Assembly (NCBI GenBank): GCA_951802425.1 | Contig: OX637803.1 | Location: 372,001 to 436,000 of the forward strand | Reading direction: 5' to 3' | Length of the DNA stretch: 64,000 bases | Origin: Clavaria fumosa | Taxonomy: Eukaryota; Basidiomycota; Agaricomycetes; Agaricales; Clavariaceae | Shown: positions 1 through 12,256 of the stretch, piece after piece | Layout of the letters: every line of letters begins with the position of its first letter | How positions within the stretch are numbered: position 1 is the first letter of the stretch | Position numbers and translations under genes: made by a program | Notes under the pieces: model-generated | The model's input: the letters and a program-made list of their open reading frames with translations, nothing else | Databases searched by the model: none | Told to the model about the DNA's origin: nothing

Positions 1-818
1 TTCTTGAAGCAGCATAAGACCATAGGAACCACGGAAGACCTGTAAATAAATGCCTGTGAAAGTAGCCGAGATGCTTTTCTTGAAGGGACATACATCTGAC
101 ATGTCAAATACCCTGCCTGACCCAGATAACTTGACTCGGAATCCCTCATTCAACGCAGCCAATTCCATTTGGTGAACCTTGCCCACCAATGTTTCAAGTT
201 CAACCCGGGAATGGAGTCGTTGCCGCTGAGCAGAGTCATAATCTGCAATATCCCGATACTAGACAGGTTAAGTCTTTAAGTCAATAATGCAAATAGAAAA
301 TCACTCACCTGAATCTCTAAATTCGCAAGTAGGGTTACATTACGGGCAGTTTCAGGGATGGGTGAATCATCAAGAGGCCATTCAGTGAATGAATCAAATG
401 TGCCAGGTGCGACAGCAGCCATGAATTCACGGTCTCCAACTGATGCTTTACCTTGCAAGCATCTCACAAGCAGGAATGGTGGGACGAGACCCGAGTGGGA
501 CCGGTTTGTACCACCTGCAGGAGCGCGCGTTGTGGCTCGCGGTGCGGTATGTCGCGTGCGGCAGCGGGGGCGGTGGCGGGAAGTTGTGGGACAATAATGG
601 AGGCGGGCCCGGGTGTGCGGTTTAGGGTGCGCGTGGAGGAGGGGGCCGGTGCTGGTGCTGGCTCCGGTTGTGGTCCTGGCAGTGGTTCTGGTTGTGGTCC
701 TGGCGGTGGTTCTGGTTGTGGTGCCGGCGGTGGTGTAGCTACAAGAGGGGGATCGGTCAGCGCAGTGGGAGGCGGAGGAGACCAAGGCCAGGCTCACCAC
801 GTAGGCGAGAGATGCCAT
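1..818 (-). CDS. Partial gene of unknown function, runs off the window start
   Basis: Only the downstream-most visible exons are convincing. One exon spans about 309-510 and ends at a CAG|GTGAGT donor. A 50-nt intron (259-308) follows, then an in-frame exon from 258 to position 1 that continues beyond the window. The joined frame stays open and reads like normal protein, with an acidic stretch containing EWPLDDSPIPETARN and later the segment DVCPFKKSISATFTGIYLQ. I do not recognise the family. Upstream of about 510 the model is unsafe. The frame that stays open to 818 is a Thr/Arg-rich repeat, but the adjacent minus frame over 620-760 is a Pro-Glu-Pro-Gln repeat that looks more like a real low-complexity tail, so an unseen intron or frame change is likely there. 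The true start is not identified. Seen: splice sites and frame. Inferred: that it is expressed. Confidence 0.4.
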
Positions 819-1624
819 GCGGCCAGCTCAGCAAAGGCGGCGCGGTGTTCGATAGTGGTCACAGTACGCCAAGGTCACAGTACGCATTGTGGCGATTGCC
901 GGGCAGCCTGCCGTCATGCCGAGGGCCTTTCAGACAAGCTGCCGGCAACAATCGGCAACGGTGGGTGGGGTTTGAAGCGGAGTGGCTGGAAAAGTTTGCG
1001 CTGTGGCTAGAAAAGTTTGCACTGTCCCGAAGGAAGTAAATTCCTTCCTAGCAAAGTAAATTTCTCAGGCAAAAATTAAAAAATTTCTACACAAAAGTAA
1101 ATTTAGGTCGCATAAAAGTTCAGTTTGCCCATGAAAATGAAATGTGCACGCTCAAGAATGAAATTACACCTGCAGAAAGTTCACACTGATTGGAGAAAAG
1201 TAAGTTCACCCGAAGGATAAGTAAAATACTTTTTTGGAAATGAATTATGCCATAAATTTTCAAAATATTTTTGTCCAATGGATCCCTTCATAGTACACGC
1301 ACCATGCGGGGCTTGGGCTATGCGTGTCCAGAAACATTATACTTCTCACCCACCAACCAAGACTTCCCTGATCCCATCTCCCAAACGCGTGACATTGTTG
1401 TGACGACTACTTACATAATATTGACGACTACTTACATAATATTTAACATCACGGGAAAAAGCATAGCCACTCCGAGGCCCTAGTTCTTCCCTCTCCTTTT
1501 GACCGTCACCCTCGACTAGCCTAAGTCTGAGCTCACCACATCCGACGGCGACCCCGCAGGGCCTTTTTTTGACACACCGTACGCTCAAAAAAGAGATATA
1601 CAACATACCGCCCAGACCATTAGA
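819..1624. other. Intergenic, promoter side of the membrane-sensor gene
   Basis: No coding signal was found on either strand. The stretch is AT-rich from 1,020 to 1,280. It contains a perfect 21-bp tandem duplication at 1,401-1,421 and 1,422-1,442 (unit begins TGACGACTACTTACATAATA). It should include the promoter and 5' UTR of the gene that starts at 1,625, but no convincing TATA box is visible. Confidence 0.5.
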
Positions 1625-2953
1625 ATGAGGCAGGCTACCCTTGGTCTGATAGCACTATACCTCGCCTCTTCCTCTCATTTGCTCTCTGCTCATGCTCATG
1701 CATTCGCCCATGGCGAATTCCAAGACGCTGGCGTTTTGAAGGCTCGTCAAATTATTCCGCCTGTCAGGACCACAGCCGGAACCACGACAACGACTGGCAC
1801 AACTACCAGCTCACCCACGTTACCCGCACAAACGACGACCTCAACTCAGACAACCTCCAGTTCCACTCCAGCTGTTACGACGACTACGTCTTCCGCTTCT
1901 GCTTCTGATTCCACTGCCACCACCTCCTCATCCACTTCTTTGTCGTCTACTACATCTGTAGTACCGGCTCCACCGCCTATTGTGACGAGCGGGCCCACCA
2001 CAACAACAAACGCAGCTGGAAAAACGCAGACCATCATAAGAACACAGACATTCCCAGCAGCAACAACCACCGCAGCTGTGCCATCTCAATCTGACTCAGC
2101 CCCCCCATCCTCGGGACTCGGCAGCAGCTCCATCATTGGCCTGTCCGTCGCAGGCGGCGTGGCGTTGCTCGGCATAATTGGGTTCTTCATCTGGAAGTTG
2201 ACTCGTAAGCGTCTCAGTGACTTTGACGACAGTGCGTCACAATTCTACGCTTCTACGTGAAAACGCATCATTCTAACACGCCTCTTAGATGAAGCTATCA
2301 AGTGGCCCGAATTCAATAATAAAGAAAGCACTTCTCATGCTCTCCCCGTCAATACCACCGGTCGTGCCGGCTTTGACATCATTCCCAATGGCTCGGACTA
2401 TGCCAATTCAACGCATGACCTCGGGGATCCGTACGCCCCCCCGCCTCTGCCGCATGTCGACCCTAGGCAGCCGCCACACGCTCTCGCCCACGAGACCGAG
2501 TACTACAACGAGGAACCAGATCCAGGTTCGGAAGGATACATGGACTCGATAGCGATGACTCAATTCCCGCCGCGCCCGGACGCACAGACGCCGTATAACA
2601 ACAACACATCGTATAACAACACATCGTATGTGGGTCGCCCAGCCGCACAGACGTCGTACGACACACAGTATATGGGTCACCCAACCGCGCCGAACCCGTA
2701 CGAAACGGGCTATCCGTACGATACGGCAACACCGAACCCGTACGATGCGGGCCGTCAGTCTCCCGGTCCGCAGGCCGGACGCATGTCGCCGGGTGCTCAG
2801 GACGCGCTAGGGTACGGTTCAGGCGGAATGGACAACCGAGCGATCAGCCCGGGACCCTCTTACGACGCCTATGGTGTGCCTATTACTCAGAGTGGTGTCC
2901 CTGCTGCTGGAAGACAGTCACCAGGCCTGAATTATGCCTATGGGTCTCGGTAG
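1625..2953 (+). CDS. Ser/Thr-rich single-pass membrane protein (MID2/WSC-sensor-like)
   Basis: Two exons, 1,625-2,231 and 2,289-2,953, are joined over a 57-nt GTGCGT...TTAG intron to give 423 residues. Residues 1 to about 25 form a signal peptide (MRQATLGLIALYL...). They are followed by a roughly 120-residue Ser/Thr/Pro-rich extracellular stalk, presumably O-mannosylated. One transmembrane helix (SIIGLSVAGGVALLGIIGFF) comes next, then a basic stop-transfer KLTRKR and a roughly 220-residue cytoplasmic tail. The tail carries Asn-Pro-Tyr repeats (TPNPY, APNPY) and several QSPG/MSPG/ISPG motifs that look like proline-directed kinase sites. This layout is that of fungal plasma-membrane sensors such as Mid2 and the Wsc proteins, which report cell-wall stress. 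There is no WSC Cys domain, so the MID2-like label rests on architecture only. Without the intron the frame stops at 2,260 and the tail is lost. Confidence 0.8.
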
Positions 2954-3285
2954 TATCGCAGAGGCCAAAAGATAGACACAGGAAGTTCAGATCGCAGTGT
3001 GCGAGATTGGAGCATTACAGGCATTACAATTTCCCATGGTTGTGAGCTTTATGTTCGTATGTCGTATCTTTCATGCCAGCGTGATCTTGCATTACAACGT
3101 CAGCCCTGATAATACCTTGGCCAACCGTTCAACGTTCAACGTTCAGCGTTCACTTATATTACCTTTTTTTTTGACACCATTCAGATTCTGTAATCTAAAA
3201 GTCCAATTCTTTTTCTTTTTCTTTTTTTTTGATATTCTATAGTTTCCGAGTCCGTGTCCTCACTAAGCAGAAGTGCGTGTACATA
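2954..3285. other. Short convergent intergenic region
   Basis: This is the 3' flank shared by the plus-strand membrane sensor and the minus-strand transporter. It contains T-rich tracts at 3,166-3,173 and 3,211-3,230 and no open frame of note. Both 3' UTRs must fit here. Confidence 0.5.
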
Positions 3286-6132
3286 TCACTGAGGAGGTAC
3301 ACCACATTTTCCAAATTGGTGATCGCTTGTGCGGTTCGGATCAAGCATAAGCTGGAAAAAGGAATGAGCAGATGCCTGTGTCAGATGACTGCTTAATGAA
3401 GACTTACTCTTACGGTCTGCGGAAGCCATGACGGGGCTCCGTTAAGCACCAAAGCAGCTCGCGACAATATAAAGTGAGTTCGTACCTGCAAGGTCGTGTA
3501 TATAGTCGCCACCACTCCAAACGTCATTAACGCCACATCAGCTACCTTTTGTTTCCGCGTACGGGCACATCCTTTGTAATGGAGCATTGCAGGATAGATA
3601 TAACATAATGGAACGCTGTGAAGTGAACCAAACCAAAATATAAGCACAGACTCATGTGGCAACGCGGGAAGGCAAGGATAACAGATATACGAAGGCTCAC
3701 CAGGCGAAGCTGCCCACGAGAGCCACGAACTTATCGAGATCGGCCGCGCCGAACCAGCTGATGGTCGTGCACATCATGACCACAGCGAAACGGAAGAAAT
3801 TCTTGCGCCACTTAACCCGCGGGTCCGCCTTACCGCTTGCGGTTGCGGGAAACAAACCGTGCTCCATAATACGCACTGCGGGGAACAGCTGCAATGGCAC
3901 GGAGAGTAGGATTGCCATGGAGTAGATAAACTGAACCTGTTTGTAAAGGGATATCACCATGGATGATGTAGCTCCTGAGATGCAGTGGACGCACAGCTTG
4001 CACCATCTTGCTATTGCCATCCAGATTCACGATTACAAGAGGGTGGACTTCCTTGCCAAACGTGAGGTACGAGAGTGCCCCCGCACCACCAAAAAGAACT
4101 TTAAAAAAGGGGTCAGATGTCAACTGTCACCCGAAACAAAATCAGGACATACACATGAGAAAAACCATTACACCCGTCAGAACAGCGGGAAATTTGTGGG
4201 GCTCCCGCATAGTATCAGTAATTGGAAGCACCTACAATTGAGATATCAATTTTGACGGCAACTGATGACGTCACGAAATGACGCACTAGGCCGATGCCCT
4301 CAAACGAGAATACTGCGGTACTATGGACCAGTGAGTCCCGAGTTCGGAGACCGGAATCGTAATGCGCCACGTACCCGATGAACAAAGGCCAATCATTGGC
4401 GTTGAACATGGCGATGTCGGCGATGCCATTCGCCGAAATGATGGCGAACTCGCTCCCAAAGATGTACAGCAAGCCCATCAGGATGAATACGTCCGCGATG
4501 AGCGCCGTGGTGCTAAGCTTCGCCAAGCTGCGGATCAACGCCAAAGGAAGGAACACGATTAGCTGGACTATGATGAAGTATTGTACCGGTAGGGCTGTAG
4601 AACATTTAGTTACGGCCATGGCGAACGCTTGGAGGTTCTCCGCCACGAATATGGTATAAGCGGCCACGAAGCCAATCTGTGAAATTGCTATCGAGCTCAG
4701 GATGGCAAGACGCAGCCAAGGCCCATAGAGCTTTCCACCGATGTCTGATATGCGAATCGTGTGAGTGAAACGATGACCAGAGATCTCTAATGCAGATCAC
4801 CTCCATAGCTGCCTGGGACCACGAATTTTGTCCTGACAAGTAGCAGGAAGGAGTGCAACGAGATCATCGCGACAAAGCAGAGACAGACAGTGGAAAACAA
4901 GAATCCTCCATTGAAGAATCTGGATATCGATCAGTCTATTGCAATTTCCAATGGGATCCGACACGCTCACGCTTTGCCCAGAAATAAAACGCCAGTGCCA
5001 ATGAATGACTTGAGGAGCTGAAAGAGACCATAAGTCACCGTTGTCTTGACGTCACAGGAGAAGTCCAACCATTAAGACTGCCTGAGTGACAGTGGCATCT
5101 CCTTTCTCGGTAACAGAATCCCGTCGACGCCGCGAGCGTGACCAAGACCCTGAGCGTTCAAGCAGTGGTCGCCTTTCATCCACATCTTGTATTTCACGCG
5201 AGGTAACGGGAAGGTGGGAATCCTGGTCGTCTGCTTCTTCCTCTTCTTCAAGATCTTCTCCAGCCTGATACGTAATTCAATGAAATGGTCTGTGATGGAT
5301 ATTGAAGACTCACGAAATGACCGAACAAGAATAGAAAGTCGATGAAATTCTTGAGATGCGGATGCCCTTCTGATCCCAATTCATTTGCGCGCAGGAGCAT
5401 GTAATTTCGTCTGAATCCGCCCGGCTCATGTATATGTTCAAATGCAGGGTCGAGCGGGGTGGAGACAGCGCCACTGAAGCTGGCAGCCCTTGACCGGTTG
5501 GCCTGCTTACGTTGATCAGACTGCCATTTGTATATGTCGTGACTTTGGGTACAATTTGAGGGCAGCGATTAAATCGGAAAATGAGGCACTCACGTTACAT
5601 CGGCACCAGGAGCATGGTAAGGAACTGGGAATGGCTCCGTGTCCTCCCGCCTCTGACGGTTGATGGACAGCGAAGCAGAGCTTCCATGCCTTGAGGAGAA
5701 ATGGGCTCCTGTGGCGCTGTCCGCAATGCTGTGCGGTGTCCTGCTGCCCGAGTCATGAATCCTCAGACGTTCTTCTTTAGACACGAGATGCTTCCGCAAC
5801 ACCCTTAGCTTTTCCTCTTCCGGAAGGTCGTCGATGTCCAGTAGCCCTGTATCCGGGGTGTCCGTAGGACGGTGCAATCGACCAAACCGGGGTGAGGGGA
5901 TGGGTGACGCGTCAAACTCGGCGTTGAGTTGAGCGTTATGGGAGAGGACGCGGGGGACTGGAGACCCTGAGCCTCTCGTGGGTATGTTGGGCACGACGGG
6001 CGGGGTGCCGACGTAACCCACGCGAAGAGCTCGCAGGTCAGGTGTACCGACTGGAGAGCCGCTGAAGGGGCTCTGAGAGCGGAGCTTGGGGTTGACAATA
6101 GGCAACGGCTTAGACGGCGTTGGCGAGGTCAT
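3286..6132 (-). CDS. AVT3: Vacuolar amino-acid transporter, AVT3-like (AAAP family)
   Basis: I reconstruct 13 exons: complement of 3286-3351, 3408-3416, 3486-3615, 3701-3936, 3995-4098, 4153-4231, 4287-4320, 4375-4744, 4801-4919, 4971-5017, 5070-5264, 5314-5542 and 5594-6132. They give 718 residues with no frame break. The first 300 or so residues are a hydrophilic cytosolic region with the basidiomycete AVT3 hallmarks LPEEEKLRVLRKHLVS and HDIYKWQSDQRKQA. About 11 membrane segments follow, from KSFIGTGVLFLGKAF through GGKLYGPWLRLAILSS to SWFGAADLDKFVALVGSFA. AAAP proteins of this class export neutral amino acids from the vacuole during starvation. The start is the ATG at 6,132; the frame runs open 42 nt further upstream without an ATG. 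Oddities are a 9-nt exon (3408-3416) and one GTTGGA donor. Family call is firm; substrate is inferred. Confidence 0.88.
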
Positions 6133-6270
6133 CAGATTGTCTGGGGTAGATGGAGACGACAACGACAAGCTCAAGCTCTGGCAGAGAGGCTCGGGGAGAG
6201 GAGAATGCCTTGATGCGTGTCACGGTGAGGCATCACATGATCCGGGTGGCGTTTATTTCACATTTCATAT

Positions 6271-7396
<1,126 letters not shown>

Positions 7397-7725
7397 CACG
7401 GCAGGAACTCAGAATGAGGCTGAAATGTGACGGTGAACGGGAGAAAGCGTGTGACTTGCTAAATTCAAAGTGCTACTGCCGCTCGCATTATTTTGCATAC
7501 ATTACATAGCTGGCAAAAAATGGCCAGGAAGAATATTGAACATGAAGTAGAGGGACACAATGTTGCGTAAGAGGGTATGGATGGTGTTACAATTGCATAA
7601 TGGCCTATTGTTCAGATAGAAAACTATCACTGGTCCATCCAGAAAAAGGTGAAGGTGAAATTTGAAAAGACAATGCGAGAGCAGGCAGTGGACATCGTTG
7701 AGTCGTTCAGCAGCGATCCCTTTTT
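7397..7725. other. Intergenic spacer between TGS1 and the secreted-peptide gene
   Basis: No open frame or RNA gene is visible. It should hold the TGS1 promoter and the 3' end of the gene at 7,726-7,969. Confidence 0.4.
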
Positions 7726-7969
7726 TTAGTTGAGGTTGGGGAAATCTGGGAAGGCCGGGAAGGTCATTGGCTCCAGGAAGTCGTGGCCGTAATCGGCAAA
7801 ATTAAGCGCAGCTGCGGCACTAAACAAACAAATGAACTTTCAGCATAGGATGGTGATGCATCGGCCGGGTGACTTACACTTCGCTATTCTGACGAAAAAG
7901 GTGGGAGAATGTCTGGGTGGAGACTGGGACAACGGGGAGCAGGGCAATGACAAGGGTAGAGAAACGCAT
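7726..7969 (-). CDS. Small secreted peptide, two exons, 61 residues
   Basis: Exons complement of 7726-7819 (94 nt) and 7878-7969 (92 nt) join over a 58-nt intron with a GTAAGT donor and TTTAG acceptor. The product has a clear signal peptide (MRFSTLVIALLPVVPVST). The mature part of about 40 residues starts near QTFSHLFRQNSE. It ends in an aromatic-proline tail containing FADYGHDF and FPAFPDFPNLN, with no Cys. Each exon alone is too short to stand out; support is the joint presence of signal peptide, perfect splice sites, frame match and immediate stop. I do not recognise the family. It could be a small secreted protein of the effector type or a peptide precursor; no function can be assigned. 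Confidence 0.6.
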
Positions 7970-8597
7970 GTTGAGCAAGCTCGTCAACGAGTCTGCGGGC
8001 TAAGGATAGGAATAGGAAGATGAAAGAAAGTGAAATACGCGAGCCTAACGATCAGAACGACAAGCGAGTCAGAAAGCGGGGTTGAAGCAGCAGTCGCGAA
8101 GTACCAACTTACTCTGCTCGTGTAAGGAGTCCTGTGGGATGTTGGTGCCCTCGCAGCATCGAAGACTGAAGGAATTTATAATGAGAGGCAGCTTACCTTG
8201 GATCATGGATCATGTTCATCATGATAATGATACAGTACGCGACTATGGCTTGCACGCCGCGCGCCGTTCAATGCCAGAGTCAACGATCTGATTCATCATT
8301 GATCCTTTATCAGAAGAAAGCCGCGAAAAGCAATTGCACAGGCTCAATTATGTGTGGGCTATACCAACTGCTGAACAATGAGCAGGGATGATCCTTGCGA
8401 CATCGCAACCGGACGTGATTGGACAGTTTGGCTCAGTCTAGGCTGAAACGGAGGCCAGAAAAGCACCGCTTTGATCAAAGTGCAATGCGTTCCATTCGAG
8501 CGGGATATGTCGTACAAACGTGATTGAACATTCTGGTGTGGTATCCAAGTCAGCGTCACTACGTGATGTGTCCAGGGATAAGTCCGAGAATCCAGTG
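7970..8597. other. Intergenic, no gene seen
   Basis: The 628 nt upstream of the secreted-peptide gene and downstream of the FRA10AC1 gene show no convincing exon, tRNA or repeat. The longest plus-strand frame (8,082-8,291) has no homology or composition that suggests coding. Confidence 0.4.
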
Positions 8598-9508
8598 CTA
8601 TGAGCGAGAATGGTGTCGAGCGCGATAACGGTGAGAGTCGTGCATACGAGGGGAAAGGGACCTCGAGTTACGTCGCCGCAGCGGCGGGTCAGGAGCATCC
8701 TCATCTCTCGTCCGTCCTAGGCGTCTCTCTTCTCTCACTGCCTCTAGTACCGCCCGTCTCTCGTCGTCGTCCCCACCTTTATCCTGCTGCCTCTCCCCAG
8801 TCACCACCACCTCCCCCAGCTTCTCATGCCCCTCCCCCTCTCTACCCTCCTGCTGGCCCACCGCCGCATCCCGCGCCCTCTGCCGCTTGTCGTGCTCCCA
8901 TTTCCACATCAGCTTCCGCCGACACTTGGCGCACAGCACGACCTTGACGAGCGCAGACTTGGCCGCGCCGTGCTCCGTGTACGCAAACGGGAGCTCCAGG
9001 GTTGCGAGCGCCGGCGCCTTCCCGGACTCTTCCGCGACGGCTGCTGCGACGCGCGAGTCGTGCACCTTGCACCGCGTGTTCCCGCACGTCGTCTCTCCCG
9101 CGCCCGAGAGCACCTCGGCCTCGGCACGCCAGCGCAGGGCGAACTGCATTGGGTAGGACTTTCGTCAGCGTTGCATCGGGCACAGAGCGGAACCGAACAG
9201 TAATGTCAGAGGCGAGCGGGAAACGAATACCCACGTTACCGGACTTGTAGTGCTTGAGATCGCACAGCGCAAACTCGCGGTAAAGGCTATCGTAGTACTT
9301 CTTCGCGAGCTGATCGTCCCATGACAGTTTGGAGTCCGAGGCGTCGTCTTCTCGTAGGAATCTGGTGGGCAGACATCGGGATCAGTCGGGCTAGCGAATC
9401 TGCGGTGGGGGGCACTGACTTGTGTGATGCCTTCAAGATCTCAAATTCCGTGAGGCCGGGCCGTGTTTGAGATCTGGAACTGCTGGCGCGAGATTGCGTT
9501 ACGGACAT
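8598..9508 (-). CDS. FRA10AC1-like nuclear protein (splicing-associated)
   Basis: Exons complement of 8598-9143, 9235-9361 and 9420-9508 give 253 residues. The conserved core matches the eukaryotic FRA10AC1 family: KKYYDSLYREFALCDL and KHYKSGN at the end of exon 2, then FALRWRAEAEVLSGAGETTC, GNTRC, a YTEHG segment and LCAKCRRKL. The paired Cys motifs (CGNTRC and CAKC) look like a zinc site. The C-terminus is basic with Arg-Ser dipeptides, as in spliceosome-associated proteins. FRA10AC1 is known as a late-stage spliceosome component in animals and plants. I chose the ATG at 9,508; the open frame extends slightly upstream only through a TTG. A family-level call is safe; the role here is inferred. 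Confidence 0.85.
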
Positions 9509-9875
9509 GGAATCTTGGAGGCACGCAAACAACGTTGCAGCCTCGAGTCGGAATTGTCACGTGAGCTGCTCCGACAGCTGGAATGAATTAAAGCACTGAG
9601 ACATGGATGATTAAAACAACATTTGAATAAGCGCCAATTACCGAGTTCCAGATTGTGCTCCTCACTAGAATTTAGGGAAGTACATCTACAATCCTCAACA
9701 CGGAACAGAGTAGCATACAGGCTCTCCCCTCTATAAACATTTCAGAGCGAGCGGGGACAGCTGCGCAGCCAAAGAAATAGACCTGCGCATTAGGGACATC
9801 AAGAGATCAAAATAAATGAGACAGGATGGGGCTGAACACGAGATGAGGCCATCAGACAAGAAGCGCAAGCCGTTA
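9509..9875. other. Intergenic spacer between FRA10AC1 and the GATA gene
   Basis: These 367 nt hold the FRA10AC1 promoter and the 3' flank of the GATA factor gene. No additional gene is visible. Confidence 0.4.
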
Positions 9876-12256
9876 TTACCGCACGGACGGGCCGGTCGGG
9901 CTCCGCAAGAACGACGACCCATGCTGCTGCTGCTGCTGCACCTCCGGGAGGTATCCGCGAACCGCAGGCGCCGATGGCCCCGACGTCGCCCACGGCGGGG
10001 GCGGGGGCACCGACAACGCGTGAGGCTCGCTCGGCGGCGACGTCTGCACGGGCGGGTCCTCCGCACTGCGGCCGTGCTCAGAGGAATGCCCGCCCGGCGG
10101 CGACTCCGCTACCGAGAGGAGCTGGAACGAGCTCTGGTGGTGCTGCGGCGATGCGGATGCTTTGTTCTGCTCTGCCGGCGTCGAGGGGTCGTCGTACGGG
10201 TGCTGAGAAGACGATGGGTGCTTAGACGTGCGAGATAGCGCGGGCTTCTCTGCGGCATCGGCGGCTCGAGTAGAGGCTCTTAGAGTCACAATATCAATGG
10301 GCGGGGCTGACCCAGATGTGGCTTGAACCTTGTCCCTCTTACGCTGCAGTTTGGCATAGTCTGGAAGTAAAAATTCCCGTCAGGTGACGGAGTATCTTTC
10401 CCTAGAGAAAAGAACATTCTTACGCAATCCGCAAGCATTGCACAAGGTCCGGGCACCATCCGGTCCACGCCTCCATTCGGGAGTTTCACGAATATTACAC
10501 GAGTGGCATTTACCTGGCGGGGTCGCTCGCTATAGGAATTTAGCACAGGGACCGATTTTTCATTGCAAATCATGTCACTCACACTCCTCTTGCGGTATTT
10601 GCTTTTAGGCTGGCCAGCGGACACGTTACCTCCTGCCGTGCTCGTGGCGCGTTTGCTACGGATAATTTCCATGTCCTGCTCAGCGGTGGACTGCTTTCTT
10701 TCAGGCAACACGGTAAGAACTGCAAGCGTTTCCGTCGTGTCCACAACGCTTCGCACGGTGTGGGACATATCCTCCCATGGTCGCTTCGGCGCACGGTGGT
10801 CCTCAACGGCGGCCGAGGCCTCTGACTTGCGCTCGATTTCTGAAATGCAATTCCGTTTGTATTCCTCGAGTCGCCGCACAACTTCGGTCGCTCGCTGCGC
10901 CATGTCGGCCAGCTCCGATGGCGGCGGCTGCACGGGTACGGGTAAATTGGGGATGGTTGCTTGCATATGGGCTAGAAGCGCGTGAGCCACCAGTAGAATA
11001 ATAGCGAAGATATAAAAACGTACCGTAACGATGGGCGAAGTGATACAATGTGGAGCAGACGGCCAGAATCTACGACAAAGTCAGGAATTTCAAATGTTGG
11101 TAGCAAGCAATGTAACGTACTTCATCCAGGGCGACGTCACGACTAGGATGTTTGTCAGACTCGTGCATCGGGATGGACGAACTCTGCATCCGGGGTTCGA
11201 CGCTCGTCGTCACGAGGTCTCCCGTTCTTGGGGCATTGAGGGGGATGTGTTGGTGTTGTTGGGGGTGATGCGGGGGAGGAGGTGGTGGATGATGTTGCAC
11301 ATGCGGTGGATGATGATGGGGTGCCGGCATGTGCTCCCAGGATTCATGGGAAGGCGGGGCCAAAGAATGCGGAGGGGCAGGCGGCGGCGGCAATGGTGCA
11401 GGAGCCGAATACATGCTGCCATGAGGCTCGTGCTGGGCATGCTGAGGATAATGTGGGGTGCGGTGTTGTGATTGAGGAGGTACATTGTGCGTGCGAGGGT
11501 GCATGTACTGTGGTTGGACATAGCCACTGTACCCTTGATGGGTGGATGGCCCTGGAGCGGGGGGGTGCGGGACAGGGTCTTGGGGCGGGTTAGACTGCAA
11601 AGGATATGGACCAGAGGGAGGCGATGACTGATAGGCATATTGCGGGGGATTATACAGAGTCTTGATATGGAGTGTATGTTATTGTTTGCGAGAAGAGCGT
11701 TGGGTAACGAACGACTCACATGAGTTTGCCTTGCCTCACGAGGCATGGTCATGCCCGATGCCATGCGGCCTCGTTTGTGCAAGTGAGGGTCGTCGACCCG
11801 AGCGTTGGCATCGATGTTAGAGTTGCCTGAGATTGGAGGTGCTTGCGTTGAGAGAGGGACTCCAGGTGTGAGGTACCCAGAGCTGTCGTGCTTGGGCGGA
11901 TATTCGAGGGCCTTAGGCGCTTCGTAAGGGACGGTCATAGGTGGATGTTGAGTGTGGTGTTGGGGGTGATGCTGAGGATGGTGTTGAGGATGGTGTTGAT
12001 GGTGATGCTGCGGCAGAGGTACGGGCATGGAGGGCGCAGCGCTCCTTCCCCACGAGGTCGCACCATGGCGGGAAGATTGGTCTGAAGGGAGTTCAGGAGG
12101 CGGAATAGTACTAGTGGGAAGGTGTCCGTCTGGGGAGCTGTGCGGAGAGTGGTATTGGAAGTTCAAGTCTTTGAGGGAGGGCAGCCTGGTGCCTGCGACG
12201 TTGGGAGGAGGCGGCAACGAGTACCTGGCGTGGTGTACGCCATGGTGAGCAGACAT
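9876..12256 (-). CDS. GATA-type zinc-finger transcription factor, NsdD/SUB-1 class
   Basis: Six exons, complement of 9876-10360, 10424-10529, 10583-10971, 11024-11069, 11121-11660 and 11720-12256, encode 700 residues. The N-terminal half is low complexity, with a His-Gln-Pro run near residues 70-100 and Pro-rich blocks. A conserved helix [15 protein letters not shown] follows near 360-374, then a region with [15 protein letters not shown] helices and KRPWEDM. The single finger is at about 512-537, [19 protein letters not shown] onward, with CX2CX18CX2C spacing. Two introns interrupt it: one just before the finger, one splitting the conserved CGLHYAKL tail. The C-terminus is Ser/Pro-rich and ends in a short polyQ. 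NsdD-type factors control sexual development and light or carbon responses in fungi. The class comes from the finger sequence; targets are unknown. Confidence 0.88.

Noticed and set aside
276..818. Thr-Arg-Thr repeat protein starting at 818
   Set aside because: The repeat reads equally as Pro-Glu-Pro-Gln or Gly-Cys-Gly in other frames; only the part below about 510 behaves like coding sequence.
6132..6174. Longer N-terminus for the AVT3-like protein
   Set aside because: The frame continues to 6,174 but starts there with TTG; the first ATG is at 6,132.
8826..9250. Four overlapping plus- and minus-strand frames of 70-130 codons
   Set aside because: GC-rich shadows of FRA10AC1 exon 3; only the frame with conserved FALRW and CAKC motifs is real.
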